Positions 35,454-43,330 of a stretch of DNA of 64,000 nucleotides are shown here, piece after piece; position 1 is the stretch's first letter; every line of letters begins with the position of its first letter. This DNA comes from Iodobacter fluviatilis (GTDB taxonomy: Bacteria > Pseudomonadota > Gammaproteobacteria > Burkholderiales > Chitinibacteraceae). Below the pieces are notes generated by a model. It was not told the DNA's origin. It worked only from the letters and a program-made list of their open reading frames with translations, and made no database searches. Where the stretch lies: contig NZ_CP025781.1 in NCBI RefSeq assembly GCF_004194535.1, forward strand, positions 744,001-808,000, written 5' to 3'. Both the position numbers and the translations under genes were made by a program.

Positions 35454-35565
35454 CTGCAGCACTATTAACAGGGCTTTTGATGCGATATTTAAGCCAGAGG
35501 TTTCACTGAAATAACTTCTGAGGTAAAAGGATAAAGACCTCAGCAAGGCCCCCTCACGATCTAAA

Positions 35566-36639
35566 TTACATCAGGGCATGCGCGCCCTGATAAGCAAGAT
35601 AAAGCCCGACTAAGCAAATGAGGCCACCTGAAAAATACGGTGCTTTTCGGGCAAACTCACCAAAGCCATTCCAGCGGGTGGCAACGTGTTTGAGGCTCAG
35701 CGCGGCCAGTAATCCTGAAGCCACCATTGTGAGTGCTAATCCAATACTGAAACACAGCACCAGTGTTGCGCCAAGGGCAATTTTCTTTAACTGCAAACAC
35801 AGCAGCAACACGGTAATAGAGGCAGGGCAAGGAATCAACCCGCCGGTGAGGCCAAACATAATAATTTGGCCGGTTGTGACTTGCCGATTTGCAAAGCGGC
35901 GGCAAATATCATTGGCATGTGCAAGCTCATGCGGGTCTTGAAAACCAGCCGCTGAAACGTCCAGCCCTTGATGATCATGCTCAGTAAATTCCACCTCATA
36001 TTCATGACTATGGGATTCGTGGCCTAAGCGTAAATGGGCGATAAACTCATGAGGTTCAGGGATTTCTTGTTCAGACTCTACAAAGCCATCGCACTGGATA
36101 AATGTGAAACGCTGGCGTTGGCCATCACTTCTTTCTGTTTCAATTTGCACCTGATCTGCCCCCCAAACCGTGCCTTGTGCACTTTCGTTAAGTACACGAA
36201 AACGGGGCAGCACTCCTTCTTCAAAAACCTCTAAGCGCAGCAAGCCGTGTCCTGTATCAATGTGCTTGGATTCATCATGGCCGTGATCGTGAGTAATAAA
36301 CTGCTGCCGCCAAGTTCGCCACATCATCCAGATTGCAACCGCAATAATCAGTACGGCAGAAGCAAGCTGAAAATAAGGCTCAGTGGCCTCTGCATTCCAG
36401 CTTTGCCCAAAATACAATCCCGCCATAGCAATCGCCCAAACGACGGCCGTATGTGAAAGCGTAGCCGATAACCCAAGCAACACGGCCTGAGCAACCGTAC
36501 CACGCACCGCAACAATAAAAGCGGCCATCATCGTTTTTGAATGCCCAGGCTCTAGCCCATGTAAGGCCCCCAGCAAGATGGCACTGGGAATAAACAGCCA
36601 GGCATTTCCCTGCTGTAAAAGGGTAGAAAAGTCAGTCAT
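35566..36639 (-). CDS. rcnA: Nickel/cobalt efflux protein RcnA
   Basis: A 357-residue RcnA. It starts MTDFSTLLQQGNAWLFIPSA and contains the conserved GALHGLEPGHSKTMMAAF of the NiCoT-like RcnA family in the first helix pair, a long His/Glu/Asp-rich cytoplasmic loop (HDHGHDESKHIDTGHG and HESHSHEYEVEFTEHDHQG), and the second signature GGLIPCPASITVLLLC. An in-frame ATG at 36657 is less likely. It exports Ni and Co. rcnR lies divergently, with an RcnR operator between them. Confidence 0.94.
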   Translation of the reverse strand: MTDFSTLLQQGNAWLFIPSAILLGALHGLEPGHSKTMMAAFIVAVRGTVAQAVLLGLSATLSHTAVVWAIAMAGLYFGQSWNAEATEPYFQLASAVLIIAVAIWMMWRTWRQQFITHDHGHDESKHIDTGHGLLRLEVFEEGVLPRFRVLNESAQGTVWGADQVQIETERSDGQRQRFTFIQCDGFVESEQEIPEPHEFIAHLRLGHESHSHEYEVEFTEHDHQGLDVSAAGFQDPHELAHANDICRRFANRQVTTGQIIMFGLTGGLIPCPASITVLLLCLQLKKIALGATLVLCFSIGLALTMVASGLLAALSLKHVATRWNGFGEFARKAPYFSGGLICLVGLYLAYQGAHALM

Positions 36640-36673
36640 GGGAGGCTCAGTATTCAATTTGACCTTTTCATCA

Positions 36674-36687
36674 TACTCCCCCTAGTA
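36674..36687. promoter_or_regulatory. RcnR operator
   Basis: TACT-CCCCC-T-AGTA lies between divergent rcnA and rcnR. It matches the known RcnR/CsoR-family site built of TACT, a run of G/C and AGTA. Apo-RcnR should block the rcnA promoter here and release it on Ni or Co binding. Confidence 0.85.
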
Positions 36688-36735
36688 TAAGCATGCTAAT
36701 CTGCGTTCTGTTTTTGTACACAGAGATAAGTCCAT

Positions 36736-37008
36736 ATGTCACACACACATCAGGATAAAGCTAAGCTACTTACACGCGTTAGACGTATTCAGGGCCAGGC
36801 TAATGCGCTAGAAAAACAACTGAATGAAGACCCAGATTGCATTGCCATTCTTCAGCAGATTGCCGCTATTCGTGGCGCTGTAAATGGATTAATGACTGCG
36901 GTGATTGAAGGCCATTTAATGGAGCATATTGTGCAAGAGCCAGACTTGGCTCTAAGGCAAAAAGACTCAGAAGTGCTACTACAGATTATTAAATCTTATC
37001 TGAAGTAG
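36736..37008 (+). CDS. rcnR: Ni(II)/Co(II)-sensing repressor RcnR (CsoR/FrmR family)
   Basis: A 90-residue all-helical DUF156 protein with the family features: an N-terminal His-rich start (MSHTHQDK), RVRRIQGQANALEKQL, the metal ligand Cys in DPDCIAILQQ (C35), and the conserved His in EGHLMEHIV. RcnR binds its operator when metal is absent. FrmR has a different N-terminal pattern; with rcnA next to it, RcnR is the better name. Confidence 0.93.
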   Translation: MSHTHQDKAKLLTRVRRIQGQANALEKQLNEDPDCIAILQQIAAIRGAVNGLMTAVIEGHLMEHIVQEPDLALRQKDSEVLLQIIKSYLK

Positions 37009-37345
37009 TCCCTTGATTACTAAACAAGACTGGGTGCTGACAACGCTAGCGTCATCCCCTACTCCGTTTTATAAGCTCGCTTACGAACAAAAATTTGCCA
37101 TAAAAACCAATAAGCCTCGCGAATTAATTAATGACATCTTGGCTAACCTATAAAAGTAATCAATAACTGAGCAATTCAGCACACAAATAATCAGACGGCT
37201 TTTTGAAAAATTCGCTATATCGCAGCAATCTGCAACAGCACAGTCAATGATGAGTTTAGGGTTAATACATGGAAATTTATATACGATAAGGGGTGTCATG
37301 ACGGCTTTTTTTCTTGCCTAAAGCAGTACAAACCCTTGATTTGAT
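37009..37345. other. Gap between rcnR and tRNA-Arg
   Basis: No gene, repeat or clear hairpin is seen in these 337 bases. A short leftward frame at 37081-37299 has no support. Confidence 0.4.
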
Positions 37346-37422
37346 TGGTGCGCCCAGTAGGAATCGAACCTACGACCTTCAGCTTCGGAAACTGACACTC
37401 TATCCAACTGAGCTATGAGCGC
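37346..37422 (-). tRNA. tRNA-Arg (anticodon CCG)
   Basis: 77 bases on the reverse strand starting GCGCTCATAGCTCAGTTGG and ending in encoded CCA. The acceptor stem GCGCTCA pairs with TGGGCGC; anticodon stem TCAGT/GCTGA holds loop TTCCGAA; the T-arm reads GTAGG-TTCGATT-CCTAC. The anticodon CCG reads the codon CGG. Confidence 0.95.
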
Positions 37423-37568
37423 ACTTGAGGAAGGAGCGAATAATAACGTGTTTATGCGCATCAGTCTACGTGTAGGCTTTGTTGCTTGCTACAAAATGTC
37501 GGTATAATCCCCGTCAATAATATATGGTTTTATTTCCAACTCATGAACTTACATAAAAAGGGATGACA

Positions 37569-38318
37569 ATGAGCGGTAGCAACGTGAAAGCGTCAAAGGG
37601 CATTGCTGGCATGATTCTGGCGGCAGTGATTGGGGTGCCGCTATTTGTTTATCTGCTTATCAAGCTATTTACGTCAGGCAGTGGCATTGATATCACGCGC
37701 TCGACAATGACCACAGAAGCAGTATCAGCACGCTTACAACCCGTAGGCAGTATCAAGATTGTGGATGGTGGCCCTCCTGGCTCAAAAAGCGGTAAAGCCG
37801 TTTACGAATCGCTCTGTATTTCCTGTCATGGCACGGGCTTAGCAGGCGCGCCTAAATTTGCCGATGCTGCGGATTGGGGTGCTCGTATTTCCAAAGGTTT
37901 TGAAACCCTATGGACTCACGCCATTCAAGGCTTTAACGCGATGCCAGCTAAAGGTGGCGCGGCTGATCTGACCGATGATGAAGTCAAACGTGCGGTTGCC
38001 TTTATGGGTAATTCAGCGGGAGCTAAATTTGAAGAGCCTAAAGTAGAAGGGGCAGCGGCAGGTGCTGCCGTAGATCCAGCCACTAAGGGTAAAGAAATTT
38101 ATGATTCTGTATGTATGGCTTGCCACACAGCGGGCTTAGCGGGTGCACCTAAATTTGGCGACAAGGCCGATTGGGCGCCACGCTTGAAAGATGGCGTGGA
38201 TAACGCCATTGCAATCGCGATTAAAGGCATCAACGCAATGCCACCTAAAGGCGGTTATAGCGGCTCCGATGCAGAATTTGCTGCAGCAGCCCACTATATT
38301 ATTAACGCCAGTAAATAA
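37569..38318 (+). CDS. Membrane-anchored dihaem cytochrome c (c5/c4 type)
   Basis: A 249-residue protein with an N-terminal membrane helix (about 12-35) that serves as anchor, then two class I cytochrome c domains with haem motifs CISCH at 83-87 and CMACH at 182-186. The axial Met candidates are in FNAMPAKGG and INAMPPKGG. Each domain repeats GLAGAPKF, so the protein arose by duplication. It probably carries electrons in the periplasm to a terminal oxidase, as the dihaem c5 of Neisseria does. An ATG at 37563 is possible, but the one at 37569 is better spaced from AAGGG. A terminator follows. Confidence 0.9.
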   Translation: MSGSNVKASKGIAGMILAAVIGVPLFVYLLIKLFTSGSGIDITRSTMTTEAVSARLQPVGSIKIVDGGPPGSKSGKAVYESLCISCHGTGLAGAPKFADAADWGARISKGFETLWTHAIQGFNAMPAKGGAADLTDDEVKRAVAFMGNSAGAKFEEPKVEGAAAGAAVDPATKGKEIYDSVCMACHTAGLAGAPKFGDKADWAPRLKDGVDNAIAIAIKGINAMPPKGGYSGSDAEFAAAAHYIINASK

Positions 38319-38335
38319 TTTAGCGGTGTTATCAC

Positions 38336-38364
38336 AAAAAGCGGGCAACTTTGCCCGCTTTTTT
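38336..38364 (+). terminator. Rho-independent terminator of the cytochrome gene
   Basis: GCGGGCAA and TTGCCCGC with a two-base loop, flanked by AAAAA and TTTTTT, 17 bases past the stop. Confidence 0.92.
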
Positions 38365-38542
38365 GCGTTTATCAAGCCACTATCTTGATACTAAGTAGCG
38401 ATTCAAAGAAAATGCCCTCCCTTAGCTGATGCTATTGGCTTAAATCAGTAATTGACTTAAGTAACAATGGCCTACTCCGTATTTTTCCCGGGTTTCCGAT
38501 ATGGAGTGTGTCTATTAGCCCGTGGTGTGCAAGGCACTTATT

Positions 38543-38561
38543 ATGTTGAGTTATTGGCTAG
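38543..38561 (+). pseudogene. Original 5' end of the SMR transporter gene, cut off by MITE insertion
   Basis: ATG TTG AGT TAT TGG CTA, six codons with AAGG upstream, ends exactly at the left CTAG of MITE A3. Joining it through a single CTAG to the sequence after MITE B1 restores MLSYWLVLGVAVFTEIIWAL in frame, the family start. Confidence 0.75.
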
Positions 38562-38721
38562 CAGCCTGTCGGACTTAAGACTGATCTACTGCGGAAAAGC
38601 CGGATTTGGCCATATTTCACGCATTTCCTCGTTGAATAGCCAGCTATTCGCCTCAAAAACCCGCGAAATCTGTCTCAAACCGGTCTTTCCCTCGCTACGA
38701 TCGCTTAAGTCCGACAGGCTG
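38562..38721. mobile_element. MITE family A, copy 3 (160 bp, inverted relative to copy 1)
   Basis: Full-length copy with both inverted repeats, flanked by CTAG on both sides (38558-38561 and 38722-38725). The right CTAG is shared with MITE B1. It interrupts the sixth/seventh codon of an SMR gene. Confidence 0.88.
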
Positions 38722-38725
38722 CTAG

Positions 38726-38976
38726 GGTCTGTTGACGTTTCATTCACGGCTGCGTTTGGCCCATTTTTGAGGCTGAACAAGGAGAAAATTGCGACATGGT
38801 ACGAGTACCATGAGCGATTTTTAACGCCGTGCAGCCCCAAAAGTGGGCTAAACCCGAAGGGCTGAGCCGGAAAATGGCCATTCACTGCGTTATGCTCCTC
38901 GACAATAATCCATTATTGCCTTCGTCACATGCCTTGTGCTTGGCCGTTTTCCGGCTTAGTGAAACGTCAACATACC
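38726..38976. mobile_element. MITE family B, copy 1
   Basis: Begins GGTCTGTTGACGTTTCATTC and ends with a worn complement (GAAACGTCAACATACC), flanked by CTAG. Inside lies an ATGGTACGAGTACCAT palindrome. The GG ends and the four-base CTAG duplication resemble IS5-group elements. It directly abuts MITE A3. It also provides the start codon now used for the SMR remnant. Confidence 0.87.
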
Positions 38977-39282
38977 CTAGTATTAGGCGTTGCCGTTTTT
39001 ACTGAAATTATCTGGGCTTTATCCTTAAAATATATTCAATTACACCCTAATCCTTGGGCTGTAGCAGGATCAATTGCTTTATCTTTTTTGAATATGGCAT
39101 TGTTGTCTTATACAATGAAAGGTATTCTGGCAGGCACCGCCTATGCAATTGGGACGGGGCTTGGTGCAGTAGGGGTAACGATTGGCGGCATTATGCTCTT
39201 TGGCGATCCCCTAGGATCAACGCGAATTTTCTTTTTATACTTAATCGTTAGCGGTGTAGTCTGGCTAAAATTAGCATCTTAA
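38929..39282 (+). CDS. SMR family transporter (SugE/Gdx-like) with a MITE-derived N-terminus
   Basis: The ORF is 117 codons. From residue 18 on it is a four-helix small multidrug resistance protein with the essential Glu in GVAVFTEIIWALSLKY and a Gdx-like GTAYAIGTGLGAVG and LFGDP. The first 17 residues are coded by MITE B1 and are not SMR sequence. Two MITEs split the original gene after codon 6. The present frame could make a slightly altered protein if MITE B1 supplies a promoter and ribosome site; otherwise it is a pseudogene. Gdx members export guanidinium. No guanidine riboswitch is recognised upstream. The Trp usual before GxGAVG is replaced by Gly. Confidence 0.75.
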   Translation: MPCAWPFSGLVKRQHTLVLGVAVFTEIIWALSLKYIQLHPNPWAVAGSIALSFLNMALLSYTMKGILAGTAYAIGTGLGAVGVTIGGIMLFGDPLGSTRIFFLYLIVSGVVWLKLAS

Positions 39283-39284
39283 TT

Positions 39285-39326
39285 AAAAAAAAGCCTGCTC
39301 TTATTGAAAAGAGCAGGCTTTTTTTA
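39285..39326. terminator. Bidirectional terminator between the SMR gene and pepD
   Basis: AAGCCTGCTCTT and AAGAGCAGGCTT around a short loop, with a long A run before and T run after, serving both convergent genes. Confidence 0.92.
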
Positions 39327-39336
39327 TCTCTCATTC

Positions 39337-40785
39337 TTATGCCTTAGGCACGGCTGCGAGGGCATCAACCAGCAGCTCCCAAAACGAGGCTACCGAGGCA
39401 ATTTCTACCCGCTCATCAGGGGAATGAGCACCACGAATCGTAGGACCAAAAGACACCATATCCATATTTGGATAGGCAGCACCCAGCAAGCCACATTCAA
39501 GGCCAGCATGAATCACTTGCACGGCGGGCTGCTCGCCATAGCGCTGCTGATAGGTGTTTTGTAACAGCGCCAAGGCGGTTGAGTTGAGATCAGGCGTCCA
39601 GCCTGGATACTCGCCCTCTTCTTCTACGACACAACCCGCTAAGCGGCCTACCGCCGTAATCGCATCAGCTAACTCGCGCATACGAATATTTTTGAGTGAC
39701 CTCACCATCAAGACCGCTTCAAAACGCCCATTATCCACGCTCACTACACCCAGATTATTTGAGGTTTCTACCACACCCGGCAAAGATTTACTCCAGCGAC
39801 GCACGCCATGTGGCAAGGCCAACAGTAAATCCAGCGCTAAGCGTGCATGAGCCGCAATAGGCACGATAGCGGCAGTGGATGGCTTTAAGCTAAGCGTTAG
39901 ATTTGGATCCGTGTCGGCTAATTCATCACGAAATAGCGCTTGATAGCTATCCACAATTTCAGCCAAACGCGGCGCATCACACGCTGCAACAGATATTTTC
40001 GCAAAGGCTTCGCGCGCTAGCGCATTACGCAAACTGCCACCATTGAACGAAACCAGCTTAGCTTCAATATCGCGGCTGGCGGCGTTCATTACCCGTGCTA
40101 ATAAGCGAATCGCATTACCACGCTCTAAATGAATATCCACACCAGAATGGCCACCAACCAAACCAGTCAAGCCGATTTCAAACACATCAAAGCCAGCCGC
40201 AAGTGGCTCAGTGCCTAATTTACGCCCCAAGCTAATATCCACCCCGCCAGCACAACCAACGTAAACCTCGCCCCACTCTTCAGTATCTAAATTCAGCAGC
40301 AAAGAGCCTTGCAACAAGCCCGCTTCCAATGCCCGTGCGCCGGTCATACCGCTTTCTTCATCAATCGTAAGCAGTACTTCAAGTGGGCCATGTGGCAAAT
40401 TGCTCTCGAGCATGGCCAAGGCTGCCGCGACTCCAATCCCATTATCTGCACCTAAAGTAGTGCCCTCTGCGTACACCCAGCCATTTTCGATGCGGGTGCG
40501 AATTGGATCCTTCATAAAATCATGCGCATTTCCAGCGTTTTTTTGCGCCACCATATCCAAGTGGCCTTGCAAAACCACACCTTGCCGATCTTCCATTCCT
40601 GATGATGCGGGCTTACGGATAATTAAATTTCCACCACTATCCAACTGTGCCGCCAATCCACGGCCTAACGCCCACGACAAGATATGCTCACGCAAAGCAG
40701 ATTCGTGCCGCGAAGGACGTGGGAAACGACAAATTGTGTCGAAATGACGCCATAAAGGCAGAGGAGCAAGATCTGTGATTACCAT
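39337..40785 (-). CDS. pepD: Aminoacyl-histidine dipeptidase (peptidase D), M20 family
   Basis: A 482-residue PepD. The di-zinc site is visible: GHLDMVAQKN (His and Asp), GTTLGADNGIGVAAALA (bridging Asp), TIDEESGMTGA (catalytic Glu pair), LNLDTEEWGEVYVGCAGG, and the C-terminal IHAGLECG. It hydrolyses dipeptides such as beta-Ala-His in the cytoplasm. The start MVITDLAPLPLWRHFDTI is the family form. It is monocistronic. Confidence 0.95.
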   Translation of the reverse strand: MVITDLAPLPLWRHFDTICRFPRPSRHESALREHILSWALGRGLAAQLDSGGNLIIRKPASSGMEDRQGVVLQGHLDMVAQKNAGNAHDFMKDPIRTRIENGWVYAEGTTLGADNGIGVAAALAMLESNLPHGPLEVLLTIDEESGMTGARALEAGLLQGSLLLNLDTEEWGEVYVGCAGGVDISLGRKLGTEPLAAGFDVFEIGLTGLVGGHSGVDIHLERGNAIRLLARVMNAASRDIEAKLVSFNGGSLRNALAREAFAKISVAACDAPRLAEIVDSYQALFRDELADTDPNLTLSLKPSTAAIVPIAAHARLALDLLLALPHGVRRWSKSLPGVVETSNNLGVVSVDNGRFEAVLMVRSLKNIRMRELADAITAVGRLAGCVVEEEGEYPGWTPDLNSTALALLQNTYQQRYGEQPAVQVIHAGLECGLLGAAYPNMDMVSFGPTIRGAHSPDERVEIASVASFWELLVDALAAVPKA

Positions 40786-41767
40786 GGCTTAATTCTCAGT
40801 CAATGACAAGATACAGCGATTTGCCATCTTAATGGGCAAAAGAAAAAAATGGGCTGTAAATAAAACCCAGCAAATTAATTAGACAAGTTAAATTCTTATA
40901 ACAAGAAAAAAAATTAATTTAAAAAAGAATAACAAACAACGCAAGTAAAGAAAAAAAAAGAGCCGCTTTATATCGCTGTTATATAGCAAGCCATCAATCT
41001 GTCCGATCTAAAGGCGGACGTTTCCATAAAACGACTTGAAAAACAACACATGGCCTTAGCATTCTGCGGCAAAAAAAAGCGCCTCATTGCTTATTTTTAT
41101 AAAAAAATGGCGGTTTTACTACACAGTAACTAAACAAATAAATCAAAGACCCTAGGGTCTGTTGACGTTTCATTCACGGCTGCGTTTGGCCCCTTTTTGG
41201 GGCTGAACAAGGAGAAAATTGCGACATGGTACGAGCACCATGAGCGATTTTTAACTTTCGTTCCGCCCCAAAAAGGGGCTACACCCTCGGGCTATGCCGG
41301 AAAATGGCCATTCACGGCGTGAGGCTCCTCGACAATAACCCGTTATTGCCTTCCTCACATGCCTTGTGCCTGGCCGTTTTCCGGCTCAGCGCAATGGCGA
41401 ATGAAATGTCAACAGAGCCACATCTTAAAACTCAACATCTTTAAATTAACCTTATGACTATTTTTTTATTTTGCTAGCTAACTGCAATGACAATAATCAG
41501 TCAATCAAGCATCACTAATAAATTTAGCTTATCCATATAATTATATTTAATCATTGCCGCCGCACTCTCGGCACATAAAGCATTGCTAAAAACAAAAAAA
41601 CAGTACATTACATTGAAAAAATAGAAGAACTCAGCATTTTTAAGCAGCTTTTAAGCTGGGGCGCATTATATATTAATCATCATTCTTATTAAAAGAAGGG
41701 ATAACCGTGACAGCGGTTCTTACATGACAAGTGGTATTATCCCGCACCATTGCAAAGAAAAATATCT
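40786..41767. other. Long intergenic region upstream of pepD and the EamA gene
   Basis: Nearly 1 kb without a gene. Apart from MITE B2 (41156-41418) it is AT-rich with long A runs near 40905-40965 and no protein-like frame. It must hold the divergent promoters. The A-rich part may reflect decayed DNA. Confidence 0.5.
41156..41418. mobile_element. MITE family B, copy 2, worn right end
   Basis: Left CTAG and GGTCTGTTGACGTTTCATTC are intact, while the right end reads GAATGAAATGTCAACAGAGCC and lacks the CTAG duplication. It is the oldest-looking copy. Confidence 0.85.
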
Positions 41768-42658
41768 ATGTTATCAAGCCAAGGTTTACTACTCTCGCTC
41801 ATTGCCTCACTGGTTTTTTCAGTTTTAGGCTGGTTTAGCACCCAGCTTACCCCTCTACACGGCTTAGATATCTTTGCTTGGCGAGTAATTTGGACGATAC
41901 CAGCCATGCTACTGCTTTTAGCGCTGCTAAAACATGGTCCCAAAATGCGCAGCACCCTGACCCGCTTTAGGCACGAGCCCATTCTATGGCTGGCCCTGCC
42001 TGTAAATGCGCTGCTTTTAGCAATTCAGCAATTAATGTTTATGTGGGCACCACTAGAAGGCCGCTTGCAAGAAGTCTCGCTCGGCTACTTTTTATTACCC
42101 TTAGTGATGGTGCTGGTCGGCTTTTTTGTTTACAAAGAACGCCCTAATCGCTTGCAATGGCTTGCAGTTTTTCTTGCGCTACTTGGCGTCATGCATGAGC
42201 TTTGGCTAACTCGTGCGTTTTCTTGGGTAACGCTCGTCACCGCTTTAGGCTACCCACCCTATTTAATGATACGCAGGGCTTTGCATCTAGACCCATTTAG
42301 TGGCTTTTTGCTAGAGACGCTTTTTATCTTACCCGCAGCGATTGCCTTGGTTTATCTGCACCCAGCCGCAACAGCGGCCCTACAAAGCACCCCCATACTT
42401 TGGGTGTTACTGCCCTGCCTTGGCATCATGACGGCAACAGCCTTTGTTTGTTATTTAATGGCCAGCAAACTACTCACCATTGGCCTGCTTGGCATTTTGG
42501 GTTATGTAGAGCCCGTCATGCTATTTATGATCTCGCTATTTATCCTTGGCGAGCCATTTAGCGCCGCTGGCCTAGGCACTTATATCCCTATTTGGCTTGC
42601 CATTATGCTGACCTGCTGGCATAGCGCACAGACCTTACATCGCCAGCGAAAAAAATAA
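41768..42658 (+). CDS. EamA family transporter, RarD-like
   Basis: A 296-residue protein with ten hydrophobic helices in two EamA repeats. The start GLLLSLIASLVFSVLGWFSTQL, the WRVIWTIPAML stretch and the ends of both repeats (FFVYKERPN, FILGEPFS) fit the RarD branch of the drug/metabolite transporter superfamily. The frame is open from a TTG at 41750; the ATG at 41768 gives the usual start. It acts in the inner membrane; the substrate is unknown. Confidence 0.85.
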   Translation: MLSSQGLLLSLIASLVFSVLGWFSTQLTPLHGLDIFAWRVIWTIPAMLLLLALLKHGPKMRSTLTRFRHEPILWLALPVNALLLAIQQLMFMWAPLEGRLQEVSLGYFLLPLVMVLVGFFVYKERPNRLQWLAVFLALLGVMHELWLTRAFSWVTLVTALGYPPYLMIRRALHLDPFSGFLLETLFILPAAIALVYLHPAATAALQSTPILWVLLPCLGIMTATAFVCYLMASKLLTIGLLGILGYVEPVMLFMISLFILGEPFSAAGLGTYIPIWLAIMLTCWHSAQTLHRQRKK

Positions 42659-42789
42659 ACACCAGTAGAGCCAGCCCTACTGCCCCCTTCCCAGCTCAGC
42701 GTGTTTTTTCCCCTTGGGTACTTTGGCGCACGCCGCGATAGCTAGATTCTTTTAAGATCAGCACAGCCTATCCGCCAAGCGAATCCGCA

Positions 42790-43170
42790 ATGAAAACACA
42801 TCTACTATCCGCCATCCTGTTATTTAATTTGAGCGTCCCAAGTTATGCCGCAGGATGGAAAGAACTGGGTCATACCAGTAGTGGCAACACCATTTCGGTG
42901 ATGGAGACCCAGTTTCGTAAAGGTGCGATTATTACAACGCGCATCCGTAATGATTTGCACGAGCCTAAGTTAACTGAAAACGGCAGCATCATCCGTATCG
43001 AATCTGACCTTCAAATCAATTGCAGCAAAAAAACCGTTTCCCCCATCCGCACCTTCTTATTTGATGAAGAAGGCCAACCTAAGTTGTCAGTTAATTTACG
43101 TGGGGGTAAAGAATTTTTAAAGAAAGATGCCGATAGTGCTATGGGATTAGCGATTGAGCAACTCTGCTAG
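42790..43170 (+). CDS. Secreted hypothetical protein
   Basis: A 126-residue protein with a Sec signal peptide (cleavage after SYA, about residue 20). The mature part has the pattern WKELGHTSSGNTISVMETQ, then a conserved-looking INCSKKT and a C-terminal Cys, resembling the small surface-adhesin-E-like (CNP1-like) periplasmic proteins of betaproteobacteria, with two Cys that could form a disulfide. The assignment is weak. It stands between two other single genes. Confidence 0.6.
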   Translation: MKTHLLSAILLFNLSVPSYAAGWKELGHTSSGNTISVMETQFRKGAIITTRIRNDLHEPKLTENGSIIRIESDLQINCSKKTVSPIRTFLFDEEGQPKLSVNLRGGKEFLKKDADSAMGLAIEQLC

Positions 43171-43330
43171 CCGCCAGCCAAAATTAGAGAATTGAAAGAC
43201 ATTGCACACTAAGTAGAAAGTAAATGTTAGAGTCATAAAAGCAATTAGCAGCTATCTATATACCAAAACAATCATTTTTAAAGAACAGATAGCACGGTAT
43301 TATCTAAAAATCACCCATAGAGAATCTGTC

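Noticed and set aside
38366-38542. Guanidine riboswitch before the SMR gene
   Set aside because: Neither the ykkC, mini-ykkC (ACGR loops) nor the type III consensus is visible.
38467-38865. 132-codon frame through MITE A3 and MITE B1
   Set aside because: Composed of MITE sequence and intergenic DNA; matching frames occur in the other MITE copies by repeat identity.
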